DNA of 37,484 nucleotides from NCBI GenBank assembly GCA_001784695.1, contig MFRV01000034.1:6642-44125 (forward strand), written 5' to 3'. The notes below the pieces were generated by a model that did not search any database, was not told the DNA's origin, and was given only the letters and a program-made list of their open reading frames with translations. This stretch comes from Candidatus Moranbacteria bacterium RIFCSPHIGHO2_01_FULL_54_31 (GTDB taxonomy: Bacteria > Patescibacteriota > Minisyncoccia > Moranbacterales > UBA1568). The position numbers and the translations under genes were made by a program. How positions within the stretch are numbered: position 1 is the first letter of the stretch; each line of letters starts with the position of its first letter. Positions 25,234 to 34,049 of the stretch are shown one piece after another.

Positions 25234-26058
25234 TTAGCGGGTACTTGGCAGCGGTTTCCCGCGATATTTCCAGAAATACCAGAGGGCGCTCTCGATATGA
25301 TACCAGGTCAGGCGATTGAAGAGAAGGGAACCGAAAAAGCCGCCGCGCGCGCTTCCTTTGCCGTGATAATGATAGACGGAAGCGAGCGGATAATAGACGA
25401 CCCTGTATCCGTATTCCCAGAAGCGTCGGCACCAATCCACATCCTCCATATACATATGAAAATGCCTGTCCATCGGTCCTACGCGCTTGGCGGTTTCTCG
25501 CGATGTGAGCATCGCTGAGCCCATCACCCAGTCGACGCTTCTCGGCGTCCGCTTGTCATAGTCTGCCAGCGTGAACCAATCCAGATGGCGCTTCGCGAAT
25601 GGGAGATTCCGGAGCCACGTGCGCCGGTAGAGGATCGTGATCGGTCGATAGAAGCGGAAGCAGCTCGGCTGCAGCGTTTCATTGAAATTCAGCTGTTTCG
25701 GGCTCAGGATGCCGATATTCGGATGCTCCTTCAGGTAGCCGAGCATCGTGGGCACCGCCTCGGCGGTCAGGATGATATCGCTATTGATGAGAAAGATATA
25801 GGTGCCGCGCGCTTCCTCGAGCGATTTGTTCACCAGCGTCTTGAAGCCGACGTTTTCTACGAACGGGAAAAAACGCACATCGGGAAATTCTTCCCGCATC
25901 AGCATCTCGGTATCTTCCTCTGTCGCGCTGTCGGTGACGAGCACTTCATAAGCGATGCCAGCCCCCTCCATATGCTCGCGAATCGACTGCAAACAGAGCC
26001 GCAGCAATTCCGGACTCTTGTATCCGTTGATAGCGATAGTCAGTTCTGTGGTGTCCAT
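25234..26058 (-). CDS. Family 2 glycosyltransferase (WbbL/rhamnosyltransferase-like)
   Basis: INGYKSPELLRLCLQSI…INSDIILT…MYMEDVDWCRRFWEYGYRVVYYP. Confidence 0.88.
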   Translation of the reverse strand: MDTTELTIAINGYKSPELLRLCLQSIREHMEGAGIAYEVLVTDSATEEDTEMLMREEFPDVRFFPFVENVGFKTLVNKSLEEARGTYIFLINSDIILTAEAVPTMLGYLKEHPNIGILSPKQLNFNETLQPSCFRFYRPITILYRRTWLRNLPFAKRHLDWFTLADYDKRTPRSVDWVMGSAMLTSRETAKRVGPMDRHFHMYMEDVDWCRRFWEYGYRVVYYPLASVYHYHGKGSARGGFFGSLLFNRLTWYHIESALWYFWKYRGKPLPSTR

Positions 26059-26069
26059 TCCTCCCGCTT

Positions 26070-27269
26070 TTACGGATTGAGCGAGTTTCTGAAAAGGGCG
26101 CGGATCTGGTCGTAGTTATCGCCGCGTGGCAAAAGGATATAGCCGACTTCAGGCGCGGTATTCGACGGATTATAGAGCAGGCCTTCATCGGTCGTATCGA
26201 GCACTTTCTGCACGAGTTTCGATTCAGTGCCGATTTTCTGGTAGAGCTCGAAAAGCCGCTTCATCTCCCACGCTTCGAAATTCGTACGGACATTGTCGCC
26301 GAGACTATCCAGCACACCGTTGATGGTGTCAAAATTTGAAAGCGTGCCAACCGATAGGGCCTTGGTCTTCATAGACTGGATGACCTGCTGCTGGCGTTTG
26401 GCGCGTTCGAAATCGTTGGATGTGACGCGCGACCGGGCATAACAGAGCGCCTTGTCGCCATCGAGCGTATTTTCGCCGGCTTCCAGCTTGAACGCGCCGC
26501 CGCATTCGAGATTCGGGTTGTAGCAGAGCGGATAGCTCTTGGCGATATAGCGCGTACCTTCCGTGCGGGTGTAATATTTGTGCTCATATTGCGGCGGATT
26601 GGTCGGGATCGTAAAGATATACGAGTCGCAGACATGCGGTTCGCGGAACTGGAGGGCTTCTTCGAAGGGCTGCTCAAGCGTCACCTGAATGCCGCCCAAA
26701 GCGTTCACCAAATCCTTGAAGCCCTGGAAATTGATCGTGATCGCATAAGGGATATCGAGTCCGGTGATGTCCCCGACTATCGTTCGCATATCATCGATGC
26801 CGCCCTTATGCGGCGTGCGTTTTTCCCCTTCCGCATAGACAGCGTTGATTTTCGCCTGCCATTCCTGTCCGGGAACCTTCACATAGAGATCCCGCGGGAT
26901 AGAGATAAGCGACGCGCGCGTCGTATCTTGGTCATCCTGTTTCGGATGGATGGACAGTACCATAATAGTATCCGCGAGCAGTCCGCCACCCTCGACGCCT
27001 TCCCCTCTCATCCCGAGCAGCAGGATATTGATGCGTCCCTCTTTCTCGCCAGAGAGCGTTTTGTCCACGCCTGGCAGGGATTTGATGAGGCTTTTGAAAA
27101 TATTCGCATTGCCCGAAGAGATCTTGTTCAAGACGAAGCCTGTTTTCCACGCGAACACCCCGCCCGCAACGAGCAAGAGAATCGCGAAAAAAAGCGCGAG
27201 GCGTCTGAAACGCCGCTTTTCGGGCAAGCTGTTTTCAGGAGTCGTATTTGGTGCGGTATTGAAATTCAT
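26070..27269 (-). CDS. LytR-CpsA-Psr (LCP) family protein
   Basis: LLLGMRGEG…ADTIMVLSI…SLISIPRDLYVKVPG; LDGDKALCYARSR. Confidence 0.92.
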   Translation of the reverse strand: MNFNTAPNTTPENSLPEKRRFRRLALFFAILLLVAGGVFAWKTGFVLNKISSGNANIFKSLIKSLPGVDKTLSGEKEGRINILLLGMRGEGVEGGGLLADTIMVLSIHPKQDDQDTTRASLISIPRDLYVKVPGQEWQAKINAVYAEGEKRTPHKGGIDDMRTIVGDITGLDIPYAITINFQGFKDLVNALGGIQVTLEQPFEEALQFREPHVCDSYIFTIPTNPPQYEHKYYTRTEGTRYIAKSYPLCYNPNLECGGAFKLEAGENTLDGDKALCYARSRVTSNDFERAKRQQQVIQSMKTKALSVGTLSNFDTINGVLDSLGDNVRTNFEAWEMKRLFELYQKIGTESKLVQKVLDTTDEGLLYNPSNTAPEVGYILLPRGDNYDQIRALFRNSLNP

Positions 27270-27274
27270 ATTTT

Positions 27275-28441
27275 TCAGAGTTTGTTATATTCATTATGCA
27301 AAAGAACGGCGCTGGCTTGCCAGGAAAATGAGCGGACACGCTCTTGTCCGCGCCGTACCAGGGTCTCTTTCTGTTTTTGATCAATAAAAAGAGTATACAA
27401 CATTTCTGCGCAAGCATCAAGGCTCTGCGGATCGAAATAGGCCGCCGCATCCCCGCCGACTTCCCGGAGACATGGAATATCCGAGGCAGCAACCGCCACC
27501 CCCTGGCTCATGGCTTCCAGAAGCGGGATGCCGAACCCCTCATAGAGCGACGGGAAGGCGAATATCTCCGCCAGCCGTACGATATGCGGCAGATCCGCCT
27601 GATCGACGAATCCGGGGAAAATCACTTCGCCCTCCATCTGAGTACGGGCGATCACCTCATCCAGGCGCCTATCGGCATTGTGCGCTGTGCGATTGCCGAC
27701 GAGTACGAGTTTCATTTCCGGTACCTGCCGTTTCAGCCGGGAAAACGCTTCGATAAGAAACGGGATGTTCTTGCGCGGCTGCAGCGTCCCGACATACAGG
27801 ACGAAACGTTCCGGCAGATGATATTTTTCTCTTAAGCCTCGGTCGCGCGCCGCATCTTCTGGAACGTCCGCCAGAAAGTCCTCCCCGACAGCATTGGGAA
27901 TCACGATTATTTTCTCTGCACGGGTGCCGTAGTATCTGACGATCTCGTCTTTGGTGAACTGCGACGGCGTAATGATGATCGCTGCCTGCCGGAGCGAGCG
28001 CGGGATAAGGAGCGCCAGGAACAGGCGATCGGACCAGCCGATGAATGCCGGGTAGGCGCGGAAGGAAACGTCGTGGATATGGACGGCGATCTTGGTACGC
28101 TTCGGTATGCAGAGCGGCAGGATATACTGCGTATGCAAAACATCGATCCGGTTTCGGAACAGGTACCGAGGCAGCGTCCACAGATTCCAGATAAAACGAT
28201 TTTGCGCCGACAGCGGGACGATGGCTACATTCTTCTGTCCTGCGCACTCGAGGCGCGCGGCAAGCGCCTGTATCTTGGTAGGATCGGGCTCATCGGTCAG
28301 CAAGCGGTACTGACTGGCGGTGTCCAGCTTCAAGATTGCTTTCGTCAGATGGAAAAATACCGTCTCATCGCCGGTGCGCTTCTTGCCGAGCAAGCGGATA
28401 TCGATAGCGATGGTTTTTTCAGGAGTCCTACTTTGAGTCAT
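27275..28441 (-). CDS. Family 4 glycosyltransferase
   Basis: YVGTLQPRKNIPFLIEAF, FPSLYEGFGIPLLEAMSQG. Confidence 0.92.
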   Translation of the reverse strand: MTQSRTPEKTIAIDIRLLGKKRTGDETVFFHLTKAILKLDTASQYRLLTDEPDPTKIQALAARLECAGQKNVAIVPLSAQNRFIWNLWTLPRYLFRNRIDVLHTQYILPLCIPKRTKIAVHIHDVSFRAYPAFIGWSDRLFLALLIPRSLRQAAIIITPSQFTKDEIVRYYGTRAEKIIVIPNAVGEDFLADVPEDAARDRGLREKYHLPERFVLYVGTLQPRKNIPFLIEAFSRLKRQVPEMKLVLVGNRTAHNADRRLDEVIARTQMEGEVIFPGFVDQADLPHIVRLAEIFAFPSLYEGFGIPLLEAMSQGVAVAASDIPCLREVGGDAAAYFDPQSLDACAEMLYTLFIDQKQKETLVRRGQERVRSFSWQASAVLLHNEYNKL

Positions 28442-30032
28442 ACGTATTGTCAGGAGCTATCATCAGAAAAGCCAGCAAAACGAAGAACCAGCCGAGAAAC
28501 AGGCCTGAATTGAAAAGATTGAACGTCGTGACTGAAATGAAGAGCGCTAGCAGTATGAGTCCGAGCGGCGCACGGTCTTTGAAGGAGGAAAGCAGTGAAC
28601 GCCATCCCCGTCCGAACCAGAACACGACGAAGGCGATGAGTCCGATGATGCCTGAACCGAGCCAGACTTCCAAGAAAATATTGCTCGCATTCAGTCCAGC
28701 TCCCCGCCCGTCTGTTCCCAGGTATTCCGAAATGACGCCGAAACCGATGCCGGCGAACCAGCGCTCCTTGAGAATGGAGATGACTTTGCCATAGATATCC
28801 TGCCGGATGCTCACATTCGGATCATCGCGGAATATTTCCGTCACGTAGGCTCCCGCCGCCTCCTGCGCCGCCCTGTCTTCCAAAGCGATATGTTCACAGC
28901 CATACTGCATTAGCATCTCCAGCGAGGCGATTTTTTCCGGTAGCTCTTGTTTCGTCTGGCACGCGATGGCGATTTTCTGCTCGCCGGACGAAACGCTCTT
29001 GGTGCGATCCAGGAGATCGAACGGACTCAGATCAAAAAGAGCAACAGCGGACACTGCGAGCAGCAATGGGACAAGGATGAAAAGTTTCGTCTCCGCGACC
29101 GCTCGCAGAGCATATCGCTCCCGTCGTTTCAGCATCTTCCATACGTCCGTTTGCCAAGCGAAAGTGAAGAGCACGATCGCGATCCCGGCGAATGCCGCCA
29201 GCCAGGCGCTCCGGCTCACCGTGATGATGAGCGCGACGAAACCGACAAACAGCAGTCCGGAAAAAATCAGGCGGGTCGGCCTGAACGCGGCATATCGCTC
29301 GACAAGCCGCGGCGCTGCGATCAAGGCGGCGAGCAGCGTCACCATCACCGCCAGATATCCTCCCAGCCAATCCGCCTCGGAGAAAACGGCATTGGGCCTG
29401 CCAGCCATCACCGCGAAACTCTCCCTGCCATTCATAAAGAGGATGTTCTGGACGATGGCATAGCCGGCGATGACCAGCAAAGAAGAAAAAAGAAACGGCA
29501 CAAGCATCCGCGCGTCATCGGCCGAACGCACGAAGATACGCGTAATGAAATAGAGCAGGATGAAAGACGCGAGGATGACGCTCATCTTCATAGCCGTCGC
29601 CTGATCGCCGCTCGCCAAGGCGGAGAGGAAGGCGCTTGCTCCGAAAACGAGCAGCGCGATATCCCAGACATTCGGAGCGAACTTCTCTACTGGGAAACGT
29701 TTGAGCGCGAGACGGACCGCCAGGGCGAGGGTTACCAGAACCAAGACCCACTGGTATGGCCTGATGCTCACGCCGAAACTGCTCGGCGCGAGCGTGACAA
29801 TTTCATATGGCAGCATACCGACGAGGAAGAGAAAGGCCCAGCCGGGACGATAGAGCGCGCACAAGAAACCCACGAAAGAAAAAAAGAGAAAATTGACCGG
29901 GTCGAGCGGCAAGACGTTCGTATGCGAGAGGATGATGAGAGCGCTTCCGGCAAGGATATTGCCGATGACGAGCAAGAATTTGTTTACGCTCCATCCGAAA
30001 GGCATCGTCAGCATACTTGCTTGATTGTCCAT
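28428..30032 (-). CDS. O-antigen ligase/polymerase-like polytopic membrane protein
   Basis: Multiple TM; Wzy_C-like RSAWLA and NASNIFLEVWLGSGIIGL; overlaps the next GT4 by 14 nt. Start placed at MDNQASM; the 850-aa ORF extension is antisense-frame run-on into the upstream GT. Confidence 0.82.
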   Translation of the reverse strand: MDNQASMLTMPFGWSVNKFLLVIGNILAGSALIILSHTNVLPLDPVNFLFFSFVGFLCALYRPGWAFLFLVGMLPYEIVTLAPSSFGVSIRPYQWVLVLVTLALAVRLALKRFPVEKFAPNVWDIALLVFGASAFLSALASGDQATAMKMSVILASFILLYFITRIFVRSADDARMLVPFLFSSLLVIAGYAIVQNILFMNGRESFAVMAGRPNAVFSEADWLGGYLAVMVTLLAALIAAPRLVERYAAFRPTRLIFSGLLFVGFVALIITVSRSAWLAAFAGIAIVLFTFAWQTDVWKMLKRRERYALRAVAETKLFILVPLLLAVSAVALFDLSPFDLLDRTKSVSSGEQKIAIACQTKQELPEKIASLEMLMQYGCEHIALEDRAAQEAAGAYVTEIFRDDPNVSIRQDIYGKVISILKERWFAGIGFGVISEYLGTDGRGAGLNASNIFLEVWLGSGIIGLIAFVVFWFGRGWRSLLSSFKDRAPLGLILLALFISVTTFNLFNSGLFLGWFFVLLAFLMIAPDNTYDSK

Positions 30033-30043
30033 AATGAAAAATT

Positions 30044-31198
30044 TTATCGCGCGAGAGCCTCGAGGACTTTTCCTGTGAAATGTTCCCAGCTGAATTGTAG
30101 CGCGTGTCGCGCGCCTTTGGAAATAAGCGTCGTCCGCAGCGATGCATCCGAGAGCAGCCGCTCCATCTGCGAAGAGAGCGCCTTGGTATCGGAAGGATCG
30201 GCATAGAGCACGGCGTCTCCGCCGACTTCTGGAAGCGACGAAGTGCCTGATGTCAGTACCGGAACGCTCATCCGGAGCGCTTCGAGCACCGGCAGACCGA
30301 AACCTTCGTAGAGCGACGGGTACGCGAAAAAGAGCGCTCCCCGGTAGAGGGCGGGCAGATCGGCATCCGGCACGAAACCGAGCAGTTTCACTTTTTCTTC
30401 CAGGTGCAATTTCTCTATCAAGCCGTGCACATCTGTCGCCAGACGATTGGTGTGCGGGAAAATCTTGCCGGAAATGACGAGCGGCGGCACGGCCGCTTGC
30501 AATGTGCCGCTTTTTTCTTTCTCGATCAAAAGCGCATATGCCCGGAGCAGCGTCTCGGCATTCTTCCTCACTTCCAATCCCCCGCCGTGATAGATATATC
30601 CGGGCGCCAGGTCGTATTTCTTCAGAACATTCGTGACGGCTTCTGGGGAAGGAACGGTACGGAAATGCGCCCCTGTATCGGGCAGCGCGACAACTACCTT
30701 GTCTTCCGCGATCCCGAAATGCCGTATGAGATCGGATTTGGTCGATTGCGAAACGGCGATGATCCTGTCCGCCCGGCATATGCCGGATTTCACTGAAGCG
30801 GCATATATGGTGCGGCTGAGAGTCTGCAGGTACTCCGGGAAGAGCCATGGGATGATGTCGTGCACGACCATCGTATGACGGATATGCTTCAAGACGGTCG
30901 CCGATTGGTACAGGCTGAGGAAGGCGTCGCACCGGTCGGACGCTATCTGGCGCGGGAGACTGAAACCCTCCCACAGCCATCTGCGCGGCACATCATCGCG
31001 TTTCCAGAGCGGCAAGAACACCCGCTTCTGGAAATTGCCCGGTAGAAACGATATATCCGCATCTTCTTCGAGATACAGCACGAAAGTATGTTTCCTCCCC
31101 GATTCGCTCTGTGCCAATTCCTTGAGAAACGAAAGAGTCACCTGGCCGATTCCGGTACCAGGTTTGCGCAAGAATGAGGCGTTGATTCCGATTTTCAT
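30044..31198 (-). CDS. Family 4 glycosyltransferase
   Basis: YIYHGGGLEVRKNAETLLRAY, FAYPSLYEGFGLPVLEAL. Confidence 0.92.
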   Translation of the reverse strand: MKIGINASFLRKPGTGIGQVTLSFLKELAQSESGRKHTFVLYLEEDADISFLPGNFQKRVFLPLWKRDDVPRRWLWEGFSLPRQIASDRCDAFLSLYQSATVLKHIRHTMVVHDIIPWLFPEYLQTLSRTIYAASVKSGICRADRIIAVSQSTKSDLIRHFGIAEDKVVVALPDTGAHFRTVPSPEAVTNVLKKYDLAPGYIYHGGGLEVRKNAETLLRAYALLIEKEKSGTLQAAVPPLVISGKIFPHTNRLATDVHGLIEKLHLEEKVKLLGFVPDADLPALYRGALFFAYPSLYEGFGLPVLEALRMSVPVLTSGTSSLPEVGGDAVLYADPSDTKALSSQMERLLSDASLRTTLISKGARHALQFSWEHFTGKVLEALAR

Positions 31199-31299
31199 AG
31201 TTCTTCCATTATACCCAAGGAATGAAAAAACCGCGAATCCGAATCAGGATATCGGGTACGCGGTTCTTCGTCATGGAAGAAAAAATCTATTTTAAGCAT
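31195..31299 (-). CDS. Putative 34-aa leader peptide ORF (MLKIDFFFHDEEPRTRYPDSDSRFFHSLGIMEEL)
   Basis: ATG 7 nt after a consensus -10; stop TGA overlaps the GT4 start (ATGA); spans an intrinsic terminator. Confidence 0.45.
   Translation of the reverse strand: MLKIDFFFHDEEPRTRYPDSDSRFFHSLGIMEEL
31225..31265 (-). terminator. Intrinsic terminator/attenuator inside the glycan operon leader
   Basis: Minus strand AACCGCG…CCGA…TCGG…CGCGGTT followed by TTTT. Confidence 0.65.
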
Positions 31300-31306
31300 T
31301 TCTTAT

Positions 31307-31335
31307 ATTATAGCATATTTTTACGATATTTGCAA
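31307..31335 (-). promoter_or_regulatory. Promoter of the minus-strand glycan operon leader
   Basis: Minus strand TTGCAA-N17-TATAAT with TGc extension. Confidence 0.75.
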
Positions 31336-31370
31336 GAGGCGTAACGGCACGAGGAAAATACGGCTTTCGG

Positions 31371-31399
31371 TTGCCAAATGCGGCTATTTTTCGTACAAT
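31371..31399 (+). promoter_or_regulatory. Promoter of the nucleotide-sugar dehydrogenase gene
   Basis: TTGCCA-N17-TACAAT. Confidence 0.65.
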
Positions 31400-31439
31400 G
31401 CTACTGACCCGTCCGGTTATTATTTTGTAAGGTTTCACT

Positions 31440-32735
31440 ATGGCTCAATCGAAAGGAAAGAAAGCGAAGACAGTGGCGGTCATCGGTCTGGGATACGTCG
31501 GATTGCCGCTCGCGGTACGCGCCAAAGAACGCGGCTATGCGGTCATCGGGTTCGATACCAATCAGGAAAAAATCGCCCTCCTGCAAAAAGGCAAGAGTCC
31601 GATCAAGGACGACTTCCTGGAAGAAAATCTGCCGCAGCACCGCTTCGAGGCGACCAGCGATCCGAAAAAACTGCGCGCAGCGGATATCATCCTTATCTGC
31701 GTGCCGACGCCGGTCGACGAGATGTTCTACCCCGATCTGACCCCGGTCATCTCTGCCGCCACCATCGCCGCCACCTATGCCAAGAAAGGCGCACTCGTCG
31801 TTTTGGAATCCACGGTCAATCCCGGCGTGAGCGAAGAAGTCGTGAAACCGATCTTCGAAAAAGCGGGCTTCACCGTCGGCAAAGATATCTACCTCGCGCA
31901 CTGTCCGGAGCGCATCAATCCGGGCGACAAGAAATGGAACGTCACCAATATCCCGCGCGTTGTCGGATCATTCGATGCGGCCGGATTGGAACTGGCGCAT
32001 GACTTCTATGCTTCCATCGTCGATGGCGAGATCCGCAAGATGAAATCCATCCGCGAAGCCGAAGCGGTGAAAATCGTGGAAAATTCCTTCCGCGATATCA
32101 ACATCGCGTTCGTCAATGAGCTCGCCCGTTCTTTCGACGTCCTCGGCATCGATGTGAAAGACGTGATCCAGGGAGCCGCCACGAAACCCTTCGCCTTTAT
32201 GGCGCATTATCCGGCGTGCGGCGTCGGCGGCCACTGCATCCCGGTCGACCCCTACTATCTCATCGAGCGCGCCAAGCAGTCGGGCTTCGACCACAAGTTC
32301 CTGAAAATCGCCCGCGAAATCAACAACAGTATGCCCGTCTACACGGTGGAATTGCTGCAAGACGCCCTGAATACGGTGAAGTTGCCGCTCAACGGCACGC
32401 ATGTCGGCGTTTTGGGGTTGGCCTACAAGGCGAATATCGATGATGTGCGAGAATCCCCCGCTTTCAAGGTGATAGAGCAGCTAGAGAAGCATCATGCCGC
32501 TGTCGCGACGTTCGACCCCTATATCAAAAGCCGCTCGACCGCGAAATCGCTCGATGCGCTCCTCAAAAAATCGCAAGCGCTCGTCCTGGTCACCGACCAC
32601 CAGGCATTCAAAGAGACGCTCACCCCGGCACTTCTCAAGAAACACGGCATCAAAGTCATCATCGATGGCAAGAACTGTCTCGACAAGCAGGCATTCATCA
32701 AAGCGGGCATCATCTATAAAGGCATCGGCCGCTAA
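31440..32735 (+). CDS. Nucleotide-sugar dehydrogenase (UDP-GlcNAc/UDP-ManNAc 6-dehydrogenase-like, WbpA/WecC family)
   Basis: VIGLGYVGLPLA, ESTVNPGVSEEVV, HCPERINPGD, CGVGGHCIPVDPYYL. Confidence 0.92.
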   Translation: MAQSKGKKAKTVAVIGLGYVGLPLAVRAKERGYAVIGFDTNQEKIALLQKGKSPIKDDFLEENLPQHRFEATSDPKKLRAADIILICVPTPVDEMFYPDLTPVISAATIAATYAKKGALVVLESTVNPGVSEEVVKPIFEKAGFTVGKDIYLAHCPERINPGDKKWNVTNIPRVVGSFDAAGLELAHDFYASIVDGEIRKMKSIREAEAVKIVENSFRDINIAFVNELARSFDVLGIDVKDVIQGAATKPFAFMAHYPACGVGGHCIPVDPYYLIERAKQSGFDHKFLKIAREINNSMPVYTVELLQDALNTVKLPLNGTHVGVLGLAYKANIDDVRESPAFKVIEQLEKHHAAVATFDPYIKSRSTAKSLDALLKKSQALVLVTDHQAFKETLTPALLKKHGIKVIIDGKNCLDKQAFIKAGIIYKGIGR

Positions 32736-32738
32736 CCT

Positions 32739-32975
32739 ATGTTTTCGATCATCAGGCTCATCATCTGGCTGGCTGGCGTCGCTGTACTCGCATATTTCTT
32801 GCTGCCGTACTTCGGCTATGAAGTGAACGCGAACTATTGGAGCGAACGCAAAACGGTCTGCCAGGACAGGCTCACGCAGTGCCGCAAAGACCTCATCCAG
32901 AGCGGGCTCCAGGGCGCCAAGGAAAACTGCAACTTCCAGTGCGTCGATCCGAAAATACTCATCAAGAAAAAATAA
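32739..32975 (+). CDS. Small single-TM protein with conserved-looking cysteines
   Basis: 78-aa ORF packed in the operon; N-terminal TM; CQDRLTQC…CNFQC. Confidence 0.65.
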   Translation: MFSIIRLIIWLAGVAVLAYFLLPYFGYEVNANYWSERKTVCQDRLTQCRKDLIQSGLQGAKENCNFQCVDPKILIKKK

Positions 32976-32993
32976 CTTTTGAATTTCTAACAT

Positions 32994-33944
32994 ATGCGGC
33001 TCATCGTCAATCTCCCGGCGTACAATGAAGAAGAGAAACTCGGGTCTACCATCAAGCGGATCCCTCGCGCCATCACGGGCGTCGACGAGATATTCGTGCA
33101 GGTCATCGACGATGGATCGCGAGACCGGACGATAGCGGTCGCCCGAGAAGCCGGTGCAGACTTCGTCTATTCCAATGGCGCCAATCGCGGCATCGGCAAA
33201 ACGTTCCGCCACGCCGTTGAACGAGCGCTCGAAAACGGCGCCGACATAATGGTGAATATCGATGCCGACGGCCAATTCGACCCTCTCGATATCGAGAAAC
33301 TGGTCCGCCCGATTCTCGACGGTCAGGCCGATATGGTGAGCGCGGATCGTTTTTCCTTGCGCACGGCGAAGAATATCCCCTGGATCAAGGACGTGCTCAA
33401 CCGGTTCGCAGCACGCATCATCGGCAATTTTATGAACACGACCATATCCGATTTGACCTGTGGTTTCCGCGCCTATAATCGCGAGACGCTGCTCCGTCTC
33501 AATCTGCCGGGCGACTATACCTATACCCAGGAAGTGATCATCGATGCGCTCGGCAAAAATCTGAAAGTGCTCTGGGTGCCGGTCAATGTCACGTACTTCG
33601 AAGGCCGTCAGTCGCGCGTCGTCAAAAGTATCGTGAACTACGTCAGCAACAGTTCGCGGATCATCCTGAAAGCGGTGCGCGATGTCCGTCCGATGAAATT
33701 TTTCGGCGTCCCGGGATTATTCCTGATAACGCTTTCCATAATCGTGTTCGTCGGTTTCCTGTACTTCTATCTGCAGGACTTCAAGATCTCGCCGTATCGC
33801 AATTATCTGCTTTTCTCGATCGCGACACTGCTCATCGGCTTGCAATTCTTCGTCTTCGCGCTCATCGCCGATATGATCAAATCCAACCGCAAGCTCACCG
33901 AAGACCTGATGTATCTGATGAAGAAAGAGAAATACAAGAAATAA
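32994..33944 (+). CDS. Family 2 glycosyltransferase with C-terminal TM helices (DPM1/GtrB-like)
   Basis: LPAYNEEEKLGSTIKRIP…QVIDDGSRDRT…NIDADGQFDPLDIEKL. Confidence 0.92.
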   Translation: MRLIVNLPAYNEEEKLGSTIKRIPRAITGVDEIFVQVIDDGSRDRTIAVAREAGADFVYSNGANRGIGKTFRHAVERALENGADIMVNIDADGQFDPLDIEKLVRPILDGQADMVSADRFSLRTAKNIPWIKDVLNRFAARIIGNFMNTTISDLTCGFRAYNRETLLRLNLPGDYTYTQEVIIDALGKNLKVLWVPVNVTYFEGRQSRVVKSIVNYVSNSSRIILKAVRDVRPMKFFGVPGLFLITLSIIVFVGFLYFYLQDFKISPYRNYLLFSIATLLIGLQFFVFALIADMIKSNRKLTEDLMYLMKKEKYKK

Positions 33945-33945
33945 A

Positions 33946-34048
33946 TCTCTAAGTTCTAATATCTAATATCTAATATCTAAAATGACTCCCTAGCTTTTTA
34001 ACTTTCGTTAGAAATTGGGAATTAGATATTAGGAATTACAAAATTCGC
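33946..34048. repeat. Iterated CTAATAT repeat with inverted partner
   Basis: (CTAATAT)-type tandem on the left, TTAGATATTAG on the right; 11-nt inverted pair CTAATATCTAA/TTAGATATTAG. Confidence 0.75.
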
Positions 34049-34049
34049 T

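Noticed and set aside
28947-30206. 419-aa plus-strand ORF opposite the O-antigen ligase-like gene
   Set aside because: Low-complexity charged translation antisense to a clear membrane protein; artefact.
30033-30980. N-terminal extension of the 850-aa minus ORF 28428..30980
   Set aside because: The extension overlaps the GT4 gene 30044..31198 in another frame; the membrane protein plausibly starts at MDNQASM (30032).
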